Shown one piece after another: positions 24,295 through 36,323 of a stretch of DNA of 64,000 nucleotides. The notes below the pieces were generated by a model. It ran no database searches. It saw only the letters and a program-made list of their open reading frames with translations, and had not been told where the DNA came from. Within the stretch, counting starts at the first letter, position 1. Each line of letters begins with the position of its first letter. The position numbers were made by a program, and so were the translations under genes. The DNA is taken from contig NC_068977.1 in assembly GCF_016808095.1 (NCBI RefSeq), positions 26,747,364 through 26,811,363 on the forward strand, in the 5' to 3' direction. Origin of the DNA: Vigna angularis (Eukaryota; Streptophyta; Magnoliopsida; Fabales; Fabaceae).

Positions 24295-24492
24295 ATGGCT
24301 TCTTCCGAAGGGTGTTCGTCGTGTTCGAAAAGTTGGGGCAAAGGATGTTCTCGGTGGTCCCATGATTGTGGTGTGAGAGGAGGTGGGATAATCCCTACTT
24401 GTTATTGTGGTGATGTTGTTGTAACCAAAGTAGCAGAACTACGAAGAATGCTGGGAGAAATTTTTGGAGTTGACCCATGTGTGACCTCGTGA
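24295..24492 (+). pseudogene. Cys-rich remnant, possibly GRF-type zinc finger
   Basis: A 65-codon frame starting MASSEGCSSCSKSWGKGC and containing PTCYCGDVVV, which resembles the start of a plant GRF zinc finger (C-x-C-G). The later half of that domain is absent. Such small proteins are common near plant Mutator-like elements. Tentative: without the GR-F and second Cys pair the call could be wrong. Confidence 0.35.
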
Positions 24493-24984
24493 TCTAACTC
24501 TGTCTGTATCTTTTTTGTGCCATTTCTGACATATATTCCCTGTTTGGAAGAACCTATTCCATACTTTACCCAAGAAAAAACAAAACCTTTTTGTTCCCTC
24601 TTTGTATTTTAGGTAGAAAACCAAACAGAAACAACAGCAACTCAACGCACAGTGAACTCTAACCTTTCCATTTTGTACCTTCAAAAGATGCTTATTTTCT
24701 CATTAATTATCCCTTTTTTGGGTACCTGTCTCTCTCAAATTTTTTTGGACATTTCTTATTTTTCTTGGAATCCACTATTCAACCAGAGTTGTTTGACCTT
24801 TTCATTAATTTTCTAAATTTTACGTTTTCAGAATTTAATTGGAGTTCAGGATAAAGTTTACCTCAATTAATTCATGAATTATTATTATGGCATTAAATTC
24901 ATTATTTTTTTTAATAATTACTTTAATCACGTGTAGGATTATCTCCAATTACTTAAAACAGTAAAAGTATTTATACTCAGAAAC

Positions 24985-25572
24985 AGACATATTACCTTGC
25001 ACCAACTAGAGAAATTCCACTTCTTTGCCGAAGCGAACACTATCCGGGAAATACTCCTCATAAAACTTTTCCTTGAAGACTTTCTAGGAAATAGGGCTGT
25101 GAGATTCCGTTAGTAACATCTTCGCAGTCGACCACCAATGACTGGCCTCTCCAGTCAACAGATACTCAGTGAATGCCAGTCTTCGATCGTTCGGACATTC
25201 CTTGGCATTGTAGATCTGTTCCATGTCCCTTATCCACTGATCAGCTCCGTCAGGAAGGCACTTTCCATCAAACTTTGCAGGGCGATGCTGCAAAAAGTTC
25301 TCCAAAGTCCACTCAGCCTGATGAGTAGCATTTGAAGCAGATGCTCCTGGCGTACCCCTAGTAGCTGCAAGAATCTCCATCAGCTGCCTCTGAGTCATTT
25401 CAGAATTGGCGCGAGCAGCTTCGAGATTTTGTGAATTAGTCGCGTTCTGCTGCATCAGAACAGCATTCTGCTCTTGTAGCTTCTCGATCACAGATTCCAA
25501 CAGCCTCGTGTTATTGGGCACATCATGTTCATTGGTCTGTGGTGGAGGAGGAGGAGGAAGTCTAGGTGCCAT
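24985..25572 (-). pseudogene. Truncated Ty3-gypsy gag
   Basis: Opens with ATG at 25572 (MAPRLPPPPPPQ), has a coiled-coil/Gln-rich N-terminal part, then a gypsy gag core (ENFLQHRPAKFDGK, DQWIRDMEQI, RLAFTEYLLTGEASHWW). The frame breaks near 25085. Homology continues in another frame (FKEKFYEEYFPDSVR, then a stop in place of Gln, then LVQGNMSVSEY) to about 24985 and then ends abruptly. The zinc knuckle and all of pol are missing. Upstream on the minus strand lie the primer site and LTR. A dead fragment of a chromovirus-like gypsy element. Confidence 0.85.
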
Positions 25573-25709
25573 TGGTTCTCTGGAAAGTAGAGGAAATGAT
25601 CGTTAGATAAGTTCAAAGAGTCTATATTACTCAATAGACGAATGTCGAGCACACAGCAAAACATGCATGGTGCACTCACAACCTACAATGTCCTTAAAAG
25701 AACAAAACT

Positions 25710-25721
25710 GCTCTGATACCA
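25710..25721 (-). other. Primer binding site of the truncated gypsy element
   Basis: TGGTATCAGAGC on the minus strand, four bases after the LTR end at 25726. It fits initiator tRNA-Met and ties the long LTR family to the gag at 25572. Confidence 0.85.
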
Positions 25722-26954
25722 CTAATGTGACATCCCAAAAATACAATCATAACTATAAATTCAGAATATCACATTTAACAATAATTCAAAACAGTTTTTT
25801 CACTAGAAATTTGAAAATTTTAAAACTTTCAAACGAACGAATGATTAAGGACGAACGTCCTTGAGTACAGTTACAACATTAAGGGACGAGCGTGCACAAC
25901 TGCACGTCCATACAAGAGTTTACAATTTAAGATCGAACGTACAAGAAAACTGACCGAACGGTTTACACAAGACAAATACCGAACGGTCGAAATCAACTTA
26001 AACGAAAACAAGAGGTGATCGAACGACCACTCAGTTCAAAAAAATACACTACTGGCCGAGCGGTCTCACTGCTCGGTCTTCACTTCCACATCTACCAGAT
26101 TCTCTTCTTCCAGCAACTCTTCTAAACGCTCGTCTCCCTCTGCTCACATCCACACGGATGATCATCGCAATGACAAGACGGACGTACAAGGACAAAGGAC
26201 AACACAAGGAAAACGAAAGGGTAAGCTTATGTAATTTAACTCATGCATCAACATATAAATTCCAGTAAACAGTTCATTTCACACATACATATCAACGTAC
26301 GCATTCATCATACATCACATAATTTAACTCATGTACAAAATAAAACTCAACACAACTGTCTGTCCGGACTGTAAGATTTCTCCGTGTAGCTACGACGATC
26401 GTGCACCCGGGTGGTGTGGTAACTGGCATTCTCATCAGCTGCCACCCGAGGTTAGTCCGTTCCGTCCAAATTACAGTTATGTGACGGTTCCGTCCAAATT
26501 ACATTTATGTGACGGGGACCTCCTGCCATTCCCACGCATGACATACCCCTTCTATGTGAAGACGAGTAGTCACGGAATATCAGGATCGAATCGCCTGCTA
26601 AGTCTGGCCACGGTCACATTTTACAAATTCTCATAATCATCCCCGGAACTCTCGTTCAACATTCATACTTTCATTTCATCTCATATACTGTTCATCATTC
26701 ACTATTCATCAAACATTCATACTTTCATTTCCTCTCATTTACTGTTCATCATTCACTATTCATCATTCCATAATCATTTTCATCATTCATAAGAAAATCA
26801 CCAAAAGCCGAACGTTCTGTCCCCAAAGACCGAGGACGAACGCTGTAAGTGAGACCAAAAGGACGCTCGTTCGAATCAAAGAACGAACGGTTTAAGTTCA
26901 GAAATGTCCAAGTCTAATACTGTTCATTGGACGAACGCTATTTAGTGGGAAAAG

Positions 26955-27630
26955 AGAACGAGCGCTCAAAATAATATCGAGCACCATTAGGACGAACGCT
27001 CATTTCAAAACCGAGCACTATTAGGACGAACGCTCATTTCAATACCGAGCACTATTTGGACGAACGCTCATTCAATACCGAGCACTATTAGGACGAACGC
27101 TCATTTCAATACCGAGCACTATTTGGACGAACGCTCATTCAATACCGAGCACTATTTGGACGAACGCTCAGCTCAAAACCGAGCACTATTAGGACGAACG
27201 CTCATTTCAATACCGAGCACTATTTGGACGAACGCTCAGCTCAAAACCGAGCACTATTAGGACGAACGCTCATTCAATACCGAGCACTATTTGGACGAAC
27301 GCTCATTCAATACCGAGCACTATTTGGACGAACGCTCAGCTCAAAACCGAGCACTATTAGGACGAACGCTCATTCAATACCGAGCACTATTTGGACGAAC
27401 GCTCATTCAATACCGAGCACTATTTGGACGAACGCTCAGTTGGAGACCGAGCACTATTTGTACGAACGCTCAGTTCAAAACCGAACACTATTAGGACGAA
27501 CGCTCATTTCAATACCGAGCACTATTTGGACGAACGCTCGAGGCCGAGCACTATTTGAACGAACGCTCGAGGCCGAGCATTATTTGAACGAACGCTCGAG
27601 GCCGAGCACTATTTGAACGAACGCTCAGTG
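26955..27630 (-). repeat. Tandem array, about 20 units of 27-34 bp, within the LTR
   Basis: The unit is roughly GGACGAACGCTCATTTCAAT followed by ACCGAGCACTATTT. Variants alternate CATTTCAATACC, CATTCAATACC and CAGCTCAAAACC; the last units shorten to GAACGAACGCTCGAGGCC. Units are near-identical and out of codon phase (33/34 bp), so the 130- and 67-codon open frames across the array are incidental. It sits in the same LTR zone where related LTRs carry dyad clusters. Confidence 0.9.
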
Positions 27631-27949
27631 TATGACCGAACGCTATTCTGGGCGAATGTAAGGTGTAAGACCGAACGTTCAATAACTCAGATTGAAAATC
27701 TTGAAAATAAACGAAGAGAATTTTTTTTTTGGAGAAGTAATACGAACGGGAAGATGCACTGTTACATATATATATACAAGTACAAGAAGAAAGAAATTTA
27801 TCAACCGTACAAGATTCAACAGTGCTAAACCGAACGCTCAAACAGTGAGGACGTTCGTTCTCAACCACAGAGTGTCAAATGGTGACCCCTGTTCACCTGA
27901 CTGAGTACCTGTGTTGGACTTTCTGTACATATTGGCTAACTCTCTCGGG

Positions 27950-27984
27950 TAATCGTTTACAGGGGTGCTGTAAACGATTACCAG
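27950..27984. repeat. Perfect 15-bp inverted repeat with short loop
   Basis: GGTAATCGTTTACAG, about 4 nt, then CTGTAAACGATTACC. It would form a strong hairpin in RNA or a cruciform in DNA. It lies in the LTR between the array and the donor-like island. Confidence 0.85.
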
Positions 27985-28979
27985 ACCCTTTTCTCACCAC
28001 TCTCAGTCATATATCATTCTCATTCCATAAAAACGAACGTTCAACATAAATCAAACATAACAGCTTCATATAATCAAAATAACGAACGTTCATGCAAATC
28101 ACCCTAGAAACATCATACAGTAAAATAACGAACGTTCATACCATCATTTCATACATCATGCATTACTTTCATGCAGCCAAATAACGAACGTTTACACAGC
28201 ATACATCAAACCAGTTAAATTAAATAAGCTTCCCTTACCTGGAAAATGAACGAACGTTCACAGACGCACACAGACGCTCTCCACAGAGACTCAACTCGCC
28301 AACGCTCGTTAATTCACGGTTCAGTTTTCACGAACCGAACGTCCTTCTGGAGTCCTACGTCGAGCGTCCTTCAGCTGCGCCGGAGATACTGATCGGAGGA
28401 GGTGCTGTGGTGGTTCCTTAGAGAGGGAAGGGTGCAGAGAGTGTAGAGAGAAGGAGGAGAGAACTTAGGTTTCTCAGAAATGCAGAAGAGAGGTGCGTGC
28501 AGGGGAAGTGGGGAATAAGTTCAGAATTCCCCCTTGCCAGCGCACGTTCGCACACCAACAGCGCACGTTCGCACTCTGCCTGCGCACTCCACTACGCCTC
28601 TGACAACCCACGCCGGACGGTCGACCACTGCACTGTTGCCACGCGTCTTCCACCACCGCGGACGCACGTTCAGGCTGACACACTGTTCTTCACTACGCCG
28701 GACGCACGTTCTCTCTGACTGTAGATGCCGGACGTCCACTCTCAGGGAGACACGTGTAATCCACTACACCGGACGCACGTTCCCACTGTGCTCTGACTCA
28801 GTTGGGCGTGCGACAGCTGGCGTTCGGCAGAGGGTGTCGGGCACTGTTTGTCGGCCATGTGTACTGCTGAGGTGGCGCGCTCTCCTGCTGCCATGTGGAC
28901 TCCACTGTGCACGTATTTTCTGAGGCCTGACACATATCAAGCCTATTTTCCAGTTGATATTGAAAACAAATGTGTTACA

Positions 28980-29373
28980 CGATATTATAATTAACATAAA
29001 ATATTTTATGTTTCATACGTTAAAAGATATAATGTAATTAAATTAAAAAAATGTATTTATTTATTTTTAGAATTTAAAGATCAAAATCTATGTTGAAAAA
29101 AAACAAATTTTAATTTCGAATCAAATTGGAGACTAAAAAATACTTATTCTTCATTTTTAACAGAAAAATAAAATAAAATAATAATATAATAATATATAAA
29201 ATTATAAACAATTAAATAAGGTCAATATGCGACAGATCTGATTTACGTTAACCCTGTCACTGTCCTTTGATCTTACAACCCCAACACAGACAGAGAAACC
29301 ACTGGCGCATGTTAGAAACATCGCTGACCTGCCACGACCACCCCTGTTATCGTGCGCTGTCTCTCTCTCTTAC
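28980..29373 (+). promoter_or_regulatory. Presumed promoter and 5' UTR of the cyclotransferase
   Basis: About 390 bp between the LTR edge and the first upstream ATG, AT-rich up to about 29220 and then more balanced with a CT-rich stretch (29360-29371) typical of plant leaders. I could not identify a convincing TATA box or start site. The LTR ends only about 400 bp upstream of the coding start. Confidence 0.4.
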
Positions 29374-29427
29374 ATGAGGAGCCATTGCCTCCATGGGAAC
29401 CAAATTACTGAAGCGGAGACTCCGTGA
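29374..29427 (+). CDS. Upstream ORF overlapping the cyclotransferase start
   Basis: An ATG 19 nt before the main ATG opens a 17-codon frame (MRSHCLHGNQITEAETP) that ends inside the main coding sequence in another frame. If it is within the mRNA it would reduce initiation at the main ATG. Whether transcription starts upstream of it cannot be told from sequence. Confidence 0.4.
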   Translation: MRSHCLHGNQITEAETP

Positions 29428-32400
29428 GTCGCAGAACCCTCCCATGGCCGCCGCGGTTCCTCCGCGGCGCAAGCCTCGGTCCTACGTCACGCTCTCCATG
29501 CTTCTCTCCGCTGTCCTCGTTGTTTCCGTCATCGCTCTCTTGGTCCTTTCATCGAACAATTGGCGCGCGTTCCAAAGCAGGCCTTCCTATGGAACGGTCA
29601 CTGTCGTCAATGTGTTTCCTCATGATCCAGAGGCCTTCACTCAGGTCAACCTTTTTCTTTCGTTGTTTGAGTTAGTTTACAACTTCATGACTTGTGTGTT
29701 TATCTATACAAATTAGCCCTTTGAGAGATGAACTTGATACTCTAATCTGATGACTTCGATTTTGGTGCATTTTCTGTGTCAAAATTGTTGTAGTGTTTGA
29801 TCAATCAGAACTTACGATCAAGGTTTTTGAAAACAGTCCGCTACTGCTAGGATTGAATTGCAAGCTATAGGACTGGAGTTCCACATTGGAAATTTAAGAT
29901 TGTAGTGTGGGGTTTATTAGGCCTTCGGTTCTCCGACTACAACAACTAGTTGTACCGTACTTGAATGCATTTGTCTGTAATATTTGGTAATATCAAGAAA
30001 TGTGGCTAAACCTTGCTTTATATATATAACTTTCGCTACACAGGTACATAAGTCAACAATTTTATCATGGATGGTAATCTATGATTGGATGACTGTGTAA
30101 AGATCATACTGTGTTTTCTTCGGTAGTTTTATTTTCAAGTAGTTATTTCTCAGGCAACTAGCTCATTTGGAGAGTGAATGCAATGAGAAATCTAGGTATT
30201 TTAGTTGGGAAAAGTAAGAGATTTGTTGGAAAGAATTAGCCCTTGGTTAAATATCTTATTATTAAAACCATGTATTTATTCTGTGAAGAATGTTTACATA
30301 AAAGAAGCTGTCACAAGGACTCTTGAAGGAATATTTTAACATAAGTTCCTTAAAGGGATACTTTTAAGTATAGTGGATTTCAGTTAATTTCGAAGAAACT
30401 GTTGGCTTCTGCACAAAACGAAGATAAGAAATGATATAAAAGAAAAACTGAATTCAGTGTTGGATGCAAGAACATATGGAGCACATTGTCTTCCTGGTAA
30501 AAATGAATGTTGAGCTTTATGCTGAGGAGACATTTTGTGAAATTATTAGTTGAAGTGCACACTGCTTTGTTAATGAAATGCATGTTGATTTGAGTATTAT
30601 TTGTTTTGTTACTCAAAAATGGCTGTCTCATGTTTTGATTTCAGGGCCTTGTATACGATAGAAATGGCACCTTATTTGAGTCAACTGGTCTTTATGGGAG
30701 GGTAATAGTACTCATCTTTCCCTACATTTCCTTTTTCTTTCTCCCTGCTTTCTTTATGACCTTTTCTAATTAGATTTTTGCCTCACTCTTTTCCTTTTTA
30801 AATTTGCAGTGGGATAAGAAATTATGTATTTTTTTATTGTAAATCTCTCACCATCCATCTTTACCTCAATTTGCTCAAAAAATGGTTATATAATTTATTT
30901 GGGGGTTAATCTTGGGCACTGCTCTAGGTTGCTACCTTGTGACCTGGTGGTGGTCATGGGTTTCCACAAAATAAACTACTTGGTGCTGGGTGACTTTGCA
31001 CATCCGGTCCTCCCCATACCCAACAATGATAGGAGACTTGTGCACTGGGACACCCCTTAATGATCATAAGATTTGGTTTGGAATGGATAATATTAATGTA
31101 AAATTGAGCGTTTGACCTTTCTGTGTATATTAGGTTAGTGAACTAGAGTAGCGTCTCTGTTGCCTTTTTTAATTTGCTCATCTGTCTTGAGATACTGATA
31201 AAATAATAAGGACTCTTTACTCTGGATATTTGCTCTTGCAAGTCTTATTTTTGGCTACTCATTCTCCTGGTAGAGTGTAAACACATATTTGATATTTCTC
31301 ATTTATAAACCATCTGGAAATTCATATCTCCCCTGGGCTCAAATGACTCAAATCCTTTGTTTGGACCCTTACTCTTAACACGATTAACACTAATGATAAT
31401 GACTCTTTACTGAAGCACAGACCTCTCAGTGGTTGTTGGTGGTCCCAGCATTAGAACTCCAGATAATAGTAATACAGTACAATTGCCATCTATTGGATAA
31501 GACCAACATTTTCTCAAGTTCTATTTATCCTAAAATTTATCACGATTAGGTTTATTTTCTAATTACATTCTAATCTTTGTTTTATATGCCTACAACTAAT
31601 ATTTCTTATTCTGTGAAATCTTGTATTTTAACATTTTAATTATTTCTTGTTTCAGTCCTCTGTCCGCAAAGTTTCCCTTCACACCGGGAAGGTACAAATT
31701 GATCCATTTCTTGAACTCTGATGTACCTTTTCCAATGCCTAGGTTATTTGGTTTTCTAATTACTCTACAATTGTATGAATAAAAATTGGTGGAAAACAAG
31801 CTATGCAGTTTGTGCAGTATGAGACAAGTTCTTATGTGTGTCTACTTGTATTTTGGGACGAGAGACAGTTTCTCCGACAAGAAATATTGCACTTGTTATA
31901 TCATATGAAAAGAAGGATAAACATGTACTCTGTTAACTTACCTGTTGGTTTGGATGTACATGTTATGTGGATAAGGTACATTTGTAGAGGTCAGAGGGAT
32001 TAACCACACTAATACAAATATATGCATGAGTTGGCTTCAAAGTAGATGACTATAATTGTGCATCAAGGATTTATAAACTATAGTGTGCTTGTGACATAAA
32101 ACACAAATTATGGTGATAATTGATACGTGCCTTTCTGATGAAAAAAGGATATTTGACTTATTAATCATGGTAAAATATATGTTATTGGTATCAATGTAGC
32201 ATGCTCATTATTAACTAAACTAATACAAATATATGCATGAGTTGGCTTCAGAGTAGATGACTATAATTGTGCATCAAGGATTTAGAAACTATAGTGTGCT
32301 TGTGACACAAAACACAAAAATCATGGTGATAATTGATACTCACCTTTCTGATGAAAAAAAGGATATTTGACTTATTAATCATGGTAAAATATGTTATTGA

Positions 32401-32897
32401 TATCAATGTACCATGCTCATTATGTTTTATAAGTGTTGGAAACTATTGAGATTATTCTAAATTTTGTAGACTCATTATTTTTGCAGGTTGAGGACATACA
32501 GAAGATGGATAGTTCTATATTTGGTGAAGGTTTAACTCTCCTCAATAATAGGTGTGAAAGGCAAATTTTGTTGCATTTTACTTTGTTTTTTAGTTGTGCT
32601 GATAGATTAGCTAACTTTGGAGTTGATACTAGGCAGGATTTTGTCTAGTGGGACATGACACTGAGTATTATTGGTACTGATGTTTTTAGGAATCAAATTT
32701 GGGTTTCCTTTTCTCAGATTCTCCTAGTGGAGAATTCCATGAGTTTTGGTTGATGTCCTCTCATGATTTGTTTGTATGTATCTTTTCTTTTCTTTTTTAT
32801 TTCAGGGCTAGCTGTATTATTATTGGACTTTGGTATTTCCACTTTTGTTGAGATGCCATTGTTCATGTCATATATTCCAGTCATATATGATTCTATA

Positions 32898-32928
<31 letters not shown>

Positions 32929-32937
32929 TTATGTATG

Positions 32938-32970
<33 letters not shown>

Positions 32971-35900
32971 GTATATATATATGTGTGTGTGTATGTATGT
33001 ATATATGTATGTATTTATATACACACTTTCTTTTTATGTAGTCTACTAAGCTTATAGTGATTCTGTTGCCAATGAGTTTTAGGAGGTGGAAAAGAAAGAG
33101 CGGGAAAATGTCCGCATATCTTATGAAGTGTTTCTTGAATATAATAGTCTCAGCTGTTTCCTTTCAAAGGATAGGACTTTGTTATGCATCTTAAGCGCCA
33201 GTATTTTTGTGATAGACATGAAAACTACATAGTGACTGCCAAGTTTTCTCTTTTCTGCTATGTTGCAATTATTCTCATTGCTTCTAGATGTCGTAGAGGA
33301 TGTTTACTTCAATTATATCTTAACAATTTTTTTTTGGGTGTGATTAAGACATTAAGTTATTCTCACCCTGATATTTGATGTTTGGATTGGTTCCAGTATA
33401 TTTATTTGTTGCACTTTTTGTAGGCTGTTCCAAGTAACTTGGTTGCAGAAAGCTGGTTTCATTTACGACCCAAAAAATTTAAGCCAAGTTTGTTGCTTCA
33501 CCTTCCGTCTCTTCTAATCCTTTCTGAATCATTCTCTATTTTGATTCTACTAGATTCTGGAGGAAAATGACTGCACTATCAAACTATAGGAGATTTGAAA
33601 GCATTTTTTTAATTCTGCATTATTCTATAAATATTTCGCCTAAAAGTTTTATACTGTATAACCTCACATACCATTTCCATTTTAAATTTATTACAATCTT
33701 AAACTGATTTTCTTCTTGGCAGCTACAACGTGAAATTTTATTAACATTTATGCTAGAAGTAATATAAGTGATTGCATGGTTATATAAGTGATTTTAGCTT
33801 AATATATGTACAAGCTGGTTGGGTTTAATCTGAACAGTATAATGCTGAGTTGGTCCCCATGGTGTTGTTTACATGAAATTTGTGAATATCAATCTTGTAT
33901 TTGTTGTTTCAAAATTTTTCCTGAGATGCTATCATCAGCTATAGACGAATGCCCCAAATTGCCTGTTATCATAGCTAGCCAGATTCAAATAGTATATTTT
34001 TACAATTTCTGTAGACAGGGACATTTAATCATGATATGAAAGATGGTTGGGGTCTGGCAACTGATGGAAAAGTCTTGTTTGGAAGTGATGGCAGTTCAAC
34101 ATTGTATCAAATTGATCCTCAAACGTTTAAAGGTTTGTCCGTTCAATAAAGTTATATTCCTTTCCTTTCACCAATTAAGTGCATAACCCCTTTCTCAAAC
34201 TGTTTTATGTTCATCTTTCAAACTTGACAGTACTTTTTTGTTTGCTTTGCATTTTCATGGAACTTACCCTCCTTGTTGTAGCTTTATCAAAACAAGTTGT
34301 CCACTATAAGAGTCATGAAGTATACAATCTCAATGAATTGGAATACATTAATGGTGAAATTTGGGCAAATGTTTTTATGGTATATCTTTGTCTAATCAAT
34401 CATGATGTCTATGGCCCAAGATTCTATGTTTGGCCTAATGGTTTGAAGTTGACCCTTCTTTTTGTGTAGACTGACTGCATTGCGAGAATCTCTCCCAATG
34501 ATGGCAGTGTTCTTGGATGGGTTCTTCTCCAAAATTTAAGGTGCCTTTTTCTTTCTCAGTTGAAAAATAATTTCTTACTGCTATTGTGTATGTTGATAAT
34601 ATAATTTGTGAATTAAATCCCAAGGTAGTTAAAGATTAGTTGACGTCAAATTGGACCTCAATGATTATTCATTTCATGACATCAAATTGGTGCTACTAAA
34701 TGGTTAACTTTTGCATTATTTTGATGCCAAAGTTATTATCCGAGGGTCATTGATTAATAATCCTTTTGAGAAGCAAACTGATACTGTCTAGTATTTTTGT
34801 CCACTTACATGAAGTTACATTTAGTCTATATCATGTGCAGGAAAGGACTTATGGAAGCTGGAAATAATGTAAGGAGTCTGTACCTTTTGATATCAGGAGA
34901 TAAGATTTTTGTCCTGTTATTCAGTGCAAATATTACATTTTTATGCCTCAGCTATGATTTAAGAACAGCAAAAAATAAAAACCCTCTTTAAACTGCTAAT
35001 CTTCCTTAGTTTCTCTTTTGGGATTATAGCCATTAGAAGTAGCTGTTGCACTAATGTTATCTTTTATATTTTAGAATATTGATGTTTTGAATGGGATAGC
35101 ATGGGATGATGAACAAAAACGTATTTTTGGTAAGTTCTTGTCTTATTAATTAAATTCTCAATTTGTCATTCCTGCATATTATTTCCATTTCAACCCATCT
35201 GAGACTTTTTCCTTTTTAAATATTAGTACTATCAGGCATGGCATATGCTGAAAAAGAAATGATTTTATCGTAAAATCCACCTGTTAGTCGTGTGTTAGGA
35301 TTTCAACTAGAAAAGGTTCAAACCATGGTTTTGTAGTTATCTTTTATCAACTCAAAGAGATGCTAACTACACGTTTTTAAATTCACATTTTGTTATTAGC
35401 TGAAAGTGCATAATATATTTTTTGTTCCTCTATCTAAAATATCTAAAGTTCAGTTTTAATCCCTCTAATTTCTTCTCTGTTTTCACACAGATTTTTTTTT
35501 TTGTGATTAGTTGAATGGGTATAATATATTTTTTGTTTCTCTACAATATTTAAAGTTCAGTTTTAATCCCTCTAAATTCTCGTCTCTTTATTCCTTCTTA
35601 TTTTGAAATGCACCACTTTTAGTTTTCCAAAATTTATCTAAATAATTTTTTTCTCCTATATGAAGTGTAATATAAACTACTTAAAGGACTAAAAATGATA
35701 TTTCAAAATTAGAGAACTAAGAACGAACAAAATTTTTAGAAGAACTAAAACTGAACTTAACTATTTCTTGTCTATCCTAGTTTAAAGTGATATATTCTGT
35801 AAAGTGTTATCTAAACCACTTAGAAGATGACAAGTTTTTATGCTAAAATTAATATAAAATACTCATTCCAATGTGATCAGAATATCGATTTTCGTATTGG

Positions 35901-36323
35901 GATATAATTCTCAACACTCTTATGTTTTTATCTTAGCATTTTATATCTATTTATAGATAAATTATTTGTTCATTACATGGTGTATTTTTTTCCTTTAGAT
36001 TTTTTAATGACAATATCTTCTCCATTAAATTTAAATAATAATTTACCATTTTATATTTGTGCTAATTTTAATAGGTCAAATGCCATGTTCTTTTTCCATG
36101 TAAGAGTTGTCTAGTATGCATCAATGAATGAACGTTGATGTTTTTGCCTCTTCCCTTTTTTCCATTTACAACTCAAATAAGATCATGTAACATGTCTTTG
36201 CTTGCAGTGACTGGGAAACTATGGCCAAAGCTGTATGAAATAAAGGTCTCTCCTGTAAAGAAACCAATTGAAGATGGGATCATTGAGCAGCTTTGCTTGC
36301 GTAGGCCTTTCAAATATCCATGA
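29393..36323 (+). CDS. QCT: Glutaminyl-peptide cyclotransferase, plant type (eleven exons)
   Basis: Converts N-terminal glutamine of secreted proteins to pyroglutamate. Exons: 29393-29644, 30645-30701, 31656-31691, 32487-32551, 33424-33487, 34015-34132, 34282-34379, 34470-34540, 34841-34868, 35075-35129, 36208-36323. All junctions are GT-AG and the frame closes to 319 aa, the usual plant length. A hydrophobic segment (about residues 31-52) after a basic N-terminus predicts a type II anchor in the ER/Golgi. The rest is the beta-propeller of the plant/bacterial cyclotransferase family, with GLVYDRNGTLFESTGLYG, FGEGLTLL, KDGWGLATDG, SDGSSTLYQIDP, NELEYINGEIWANV, SDCIARISP-like and NGIAWD motifs. 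Exon 9 is only 28 nt. Intron 3 holds a 211-bp tandem duplication and intron 4 a long microsatellite. No disabling change seen. Confidence 0.93.
31999..32421 (+). repeat. 211-bp tandem duplication in intron 3 of the cyclotransferase
   Basis: Two adjacent copies (starting at 31999 and 32210) share nearly all of their sequence, e.g. AATACAAATATATGCATGAG and GGATATTTGACTTATTAATC, with about ten differences by eye. It lies fully inside the intron, 60 nt short of exon 4. Confidence 0.85.
32897..33016 (+). repeat. Compound TG/TA/TATG microsatellite in intron 4
   Basis: About 120 bp of alternating (TG)n, (TA)n and (TATG)n. Probably length-polymorphic. The 70-90 codon frames across it are artefacts. 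Confidence 0.9.

Larger units (their letters stand above)
23964..24500 (+). mobile_element. Mutator-like terminal fragment with possible captured sequence
   Basis: Starts GGTTTAATACCTCTTTTGGTCC, resembling the terminus of the 12728 element, and continues through an AACGGCGTTAA block also shared with that terminus. I found no matching inverted right end, so the element is truncated or one-ended. It carries a 21-bp tandem repeat and a short coding remnant. Confidence 0.5.
25726..28979 (-). mobile_element. 5' LTR of truncated gypsy element, 3.3 kb
   Basis: The left edge (TGTGACATCCCAAAA) is fixed by the primer site. The right edge at 28979 (GTGTTACA) is inferred from the terminal sequence only, because the element's other end is lost. 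The conserved islands are at about 26155-26175 and 28235-28250 (complement of CCAGGTAAGGGAAGC). It is about 900-1400 bp longer than its solo relatives, largely because of the tandem array and further clusters of GAACGTTC dyads (28030-28260) and GACGCACGTTC words (28545-28790). Confidence 0.7.

Noticed and set aside
26955..27630. Regular short repeats that look like a CRISPR array, and long open frames across them
   Set aside because: Units are contiguous tandem copies without unique spacers, the host is a plant, and the 33/34-bp period is out of codon phase. It is an LTR tandem array.
28497..28997. Overlapping frames of 60-130 codons on both strands
   Set aside because: They lie in a GC-richer LTR zone full of ACGCACGTTC words; multiple competing frames and no domain.
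32763..33057. 92- and 75-codon frames rich in Tyr/Ile/Val/Cys
   Set aside because: They translate the TG/TA microsatellite in intron 4 of the cyclotransferase.
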